DNA of 6,632 nt. Source: Rickettsia typhi. GTDB taxonomy: Bacteria; Pseudomonadota; Alphaproteobacteria; Rickettsiales; UBA1997. The stretch lies in contig CAMDAI010000072.1 of the NCBI GenBank assembly GCA_945888585.1, forward strand, positions 1-6,632. The letters run 5' to 3'. The number at the start of each line of letters is the position of its first letter. Position 1 is the first letter of the stretch. The notes below the pieces were generated by a model. That model was not told the DNA's origin, made no database searches, and worked only from the letters and a program-made list of their open reading frames with translations. Of the stretch, positions 5,656 through 6,632 are shown in pieces. The position numbers and the translations under genes were made by a program.

Positions 5656-6489
5656 ATGGAAATGAACTCAACAGAAACTAAGAATATTAATAAAGTTATA
5701 ACAATAATCCAAAATCATCTTGAAGAGAAAAATGCAGACTTATCTCAAGATGATTTTGGATTAATCGTTACGGAATTATCAAAAAAAGAATTAAGTCATG
5801 TACCAGAAAAATCTTCTGATGTAGATGGAATTCAAATTAATTCTTTTGAATTAAACGACAGAAGTTTTTCTCTTATTAATCTAGATGCTCATTGGTTTTT
5901 ATATGATAGAAATGAAAATAAAATCTATAATTCTAAGGGAAGTTTAGAAGGTAATAATGGAGATTCTGGTTCTCCTTATGACTATAAAGATAAAGTTAAT
6001 CTGCTCAAAGTACGACTTAAGTTTGCATATAATATAGTAGAAGATCCAAAGGTTATTAATTTAAATCTTCAAGATAATCTTGAAGATAAAAATAAAAATG
6101 CTTGTTTATTAATTTGTTCAGAAATTGTATTACAACTTAGTAATGGCGATAATCCTGAAACTATAATACCGAATGTTTCTATTCATAATATTCTACAAAA
6201 TAGAGCTGGAATAGGAAATAGGATAGAAGATAATTTTGATAAACAGACGGAAGATCGGGTGGTTATTTCAAGGAAGCCAAAAATTGATCCTAATTTTTGT
6301 GATGATTTAGTAGTAATCAATACGTCCGATTTAAGTAAAAAGAGCAATATGGCAGAAGCCCTTAGTGAATTGACTAAAAAAACTAATACCAATCTTCCTT
6401 TTGTTCCGCTGTCAACTTGTAATAGACAAGTTTATGTTTTATCTAAAAAATTGTTATTAGAAGAATTTCAATCAGAAAATAATATGTAA
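5656..6489 (+). CDS. Hypothetical 277-residue protein, possible clan CE (Ulp1/YopJ-like) cysteine protease
   Basis: I do not recognise this protein with confidence. It is soluble, polar and rich in N, K, D, E and S, with no signal peptide and no membrane segment. A first helical stretch covers about residues 8-45. The centre shows FSLINLDAHWFLYDRNENKIY (71-91, split here as FSLINLDAHW and FLYDRNENKIY), which resembles the HW-x-L-x-D-x-x-x-x-K-I-Y strand pair around the catalytic histidine of C48 peptidases. Downstream come Q139 and NACLLICSEIVLQLSNG (148-164), positioned like the oxyanion glutamine and the DCG-x-x-x-C helix with C150 as nucleophile. The fit is imperfect: the glycine after the cysteine is Leu, Q-to-C spacing is 11 residues rather than about 6, and the acid would be N92 or another residue. 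The last 110 residues have no visible domain. M3 is an alternative start. It stands alone in accessory-looking DNA, consistent with an effector, but this is inference. Confidence 0.8.
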   Translation: MEMNSTETKNINKVITIIQNHLEEKNADLSQDDFGLIVTELSKKELSHVPEKSSDVDGIQINSFELNDRSFSLINLDAHWFLYDRNENKIYNSKGSLEGNNGDSGSPYDYKDKVNLLKVRLKFAYNIVEDPKVINLNLQDNLEDKNKNACLLICSEIVLQLSNGDNPETIIPNVSIHNILQNRAGIGNRIEDNFDKQTEDRVVISRKPKIDPNFCDDLVVINTSDLSKKSNMAEALSELTKKTNTNLPFVPLSTCNRQVYVLSKKLLLEEFQSENNM

Positions 6490-6496
6490 AAACCAC

Positions 6497-6536
6497 TACT
6501 TGATCTGACAGACAGTGCAATTTCAAGAAGTAATTT
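6497..6536. terminator. Weak hairpin between converging frames
   Basis: TACTTGA (6497-6503) can pair with TCAAGAAGTA (6523-6532) if three bases bulge out, followed by ATTTTT on the plus strand. It sits just after the hypothetical gene's stop and before the end of the opposing frame, where a terminator would be expected. The stem is short, AT-rich and has a 19-base loop, so support is weak. Confidence 0.2.
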
Positions 6537-6538
6537 TT

Positions 6539-6632
6539 CTAATGATTTTCAATTGAATTTCTAACTGAATTTTCATTATTCAAATTATCCCCTTTATTGT
6601 CAAAAAGATTTGATAGATTTTTCTCCTTGGCA
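6539..6632 (-). CDS. Possible C-terminal end of an unidentified leftward gene
   Basis: On the minus strand a frame enters from the right edge and runs 30 codons to a TAG at 6541-6539. It encodes a hydrophilic, Asn-rich tail (for example NLSNLFDNKGDNLNNENSV) ending in IENH. Composition resembles the neighbouring hypothetical protein, and the gene would be convergent with it. An open stretch of this length in such AT-rich DNA can occur by chance. No family can be named, and the start and bulk lie outside the window. Confidence 0.35.
   Translation of the reverse strand, partial: AKEKNLSNLFDNKGDNLNNENSVRNSIENH

Noticed and set aside
6183..6392. Minus-strand open frame of 69 codons inside the 277-residue protein gene
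   Set aside because: It lies wholly antisense to a longer frame and its hydrophobic Leu/Ser composition is what antisense of this AT-rich coding sequence gives.
1..6632. CRISPR arrays, tRNA or rRNA genes, insertion sequences, riboswitches
   Set aside because: No regularly spaced repeats, tRNA-like cloverleaf ends, transposase motifs with terminal repeats, or recognisable riboswitch cores were seen on either strand by eye.

Overview
The window reads as chromosomal DNA of a very AT-rich alphaproteobacterium, most likely a host-associated lineage such as Rickettsiales or Holosporales. Three proteins support this. One is a TIGR02186/Alph_Pro_TM-type protein, a family essentially confined to Alphaproteobacteria. 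One is a PetR-like OmpR-family response regulator with an alphaproteobacterial look. One is a universal stress protein of the roughly 160-residue alphaproteobacterial type. The exact order is inference, because no rRNA or other marker is present.

Layout. A leftward response regulator (1-580, C-terminus cut by the window edge) diverges from a rightward series of genes. These are the folate-dependent Fe-S protein YgfZ (681-1550), a TauE/SafE permease (1623-2552), a TIGR02186 membrane-anchored protein overlapping it by ATGA (2549-3289), a divergent universal stress protein (3391-3861) and, 7 bp later, the lipid II flippase MurJ (3869-5401). The 100-bp divergent spacer holds a perfect 9-bp inverted repeat and a 10-bp direct repeat. 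The inverted repeat arms coincide with a plausible promoter for the regulator.

After murJ the character changes from core genes to accessory DNA. A 254-bp spacer contains a start-less 41-codon reading frame that looks like a gene remnant (5448-5573). It is followed by an orphan 277-residue protein (5656-6489) with no signal peptide or membrane segment. This protein shows a weak His-Trp ... Gln ... Cys arrangement reminiscent of clan CE (Ulp1/YopJ-like) cysteine proteases, so it is a candidate host-directed effector. An open frame on the minus strand enters from the right edge (6539-6632) and would converge on it.

Functionally the core block covers envelope and maintenance roles: Fe-S enzyme upkeep (YgfZ), anion or sulfur-compound export (TauE-type plus its TIGR02186 partner), stress response (Usp) and peptidoglycan precursor translocation (MurJ). 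A predicted MurJ shows the organism probably still makes lipid-linked peptidoglycan precursors. The points most worth a second look are the possible CE-clan effector, a histidine at the MurJ position normally held by an essential arginine, and the symmetric control region between the response regulator and ygfZ.
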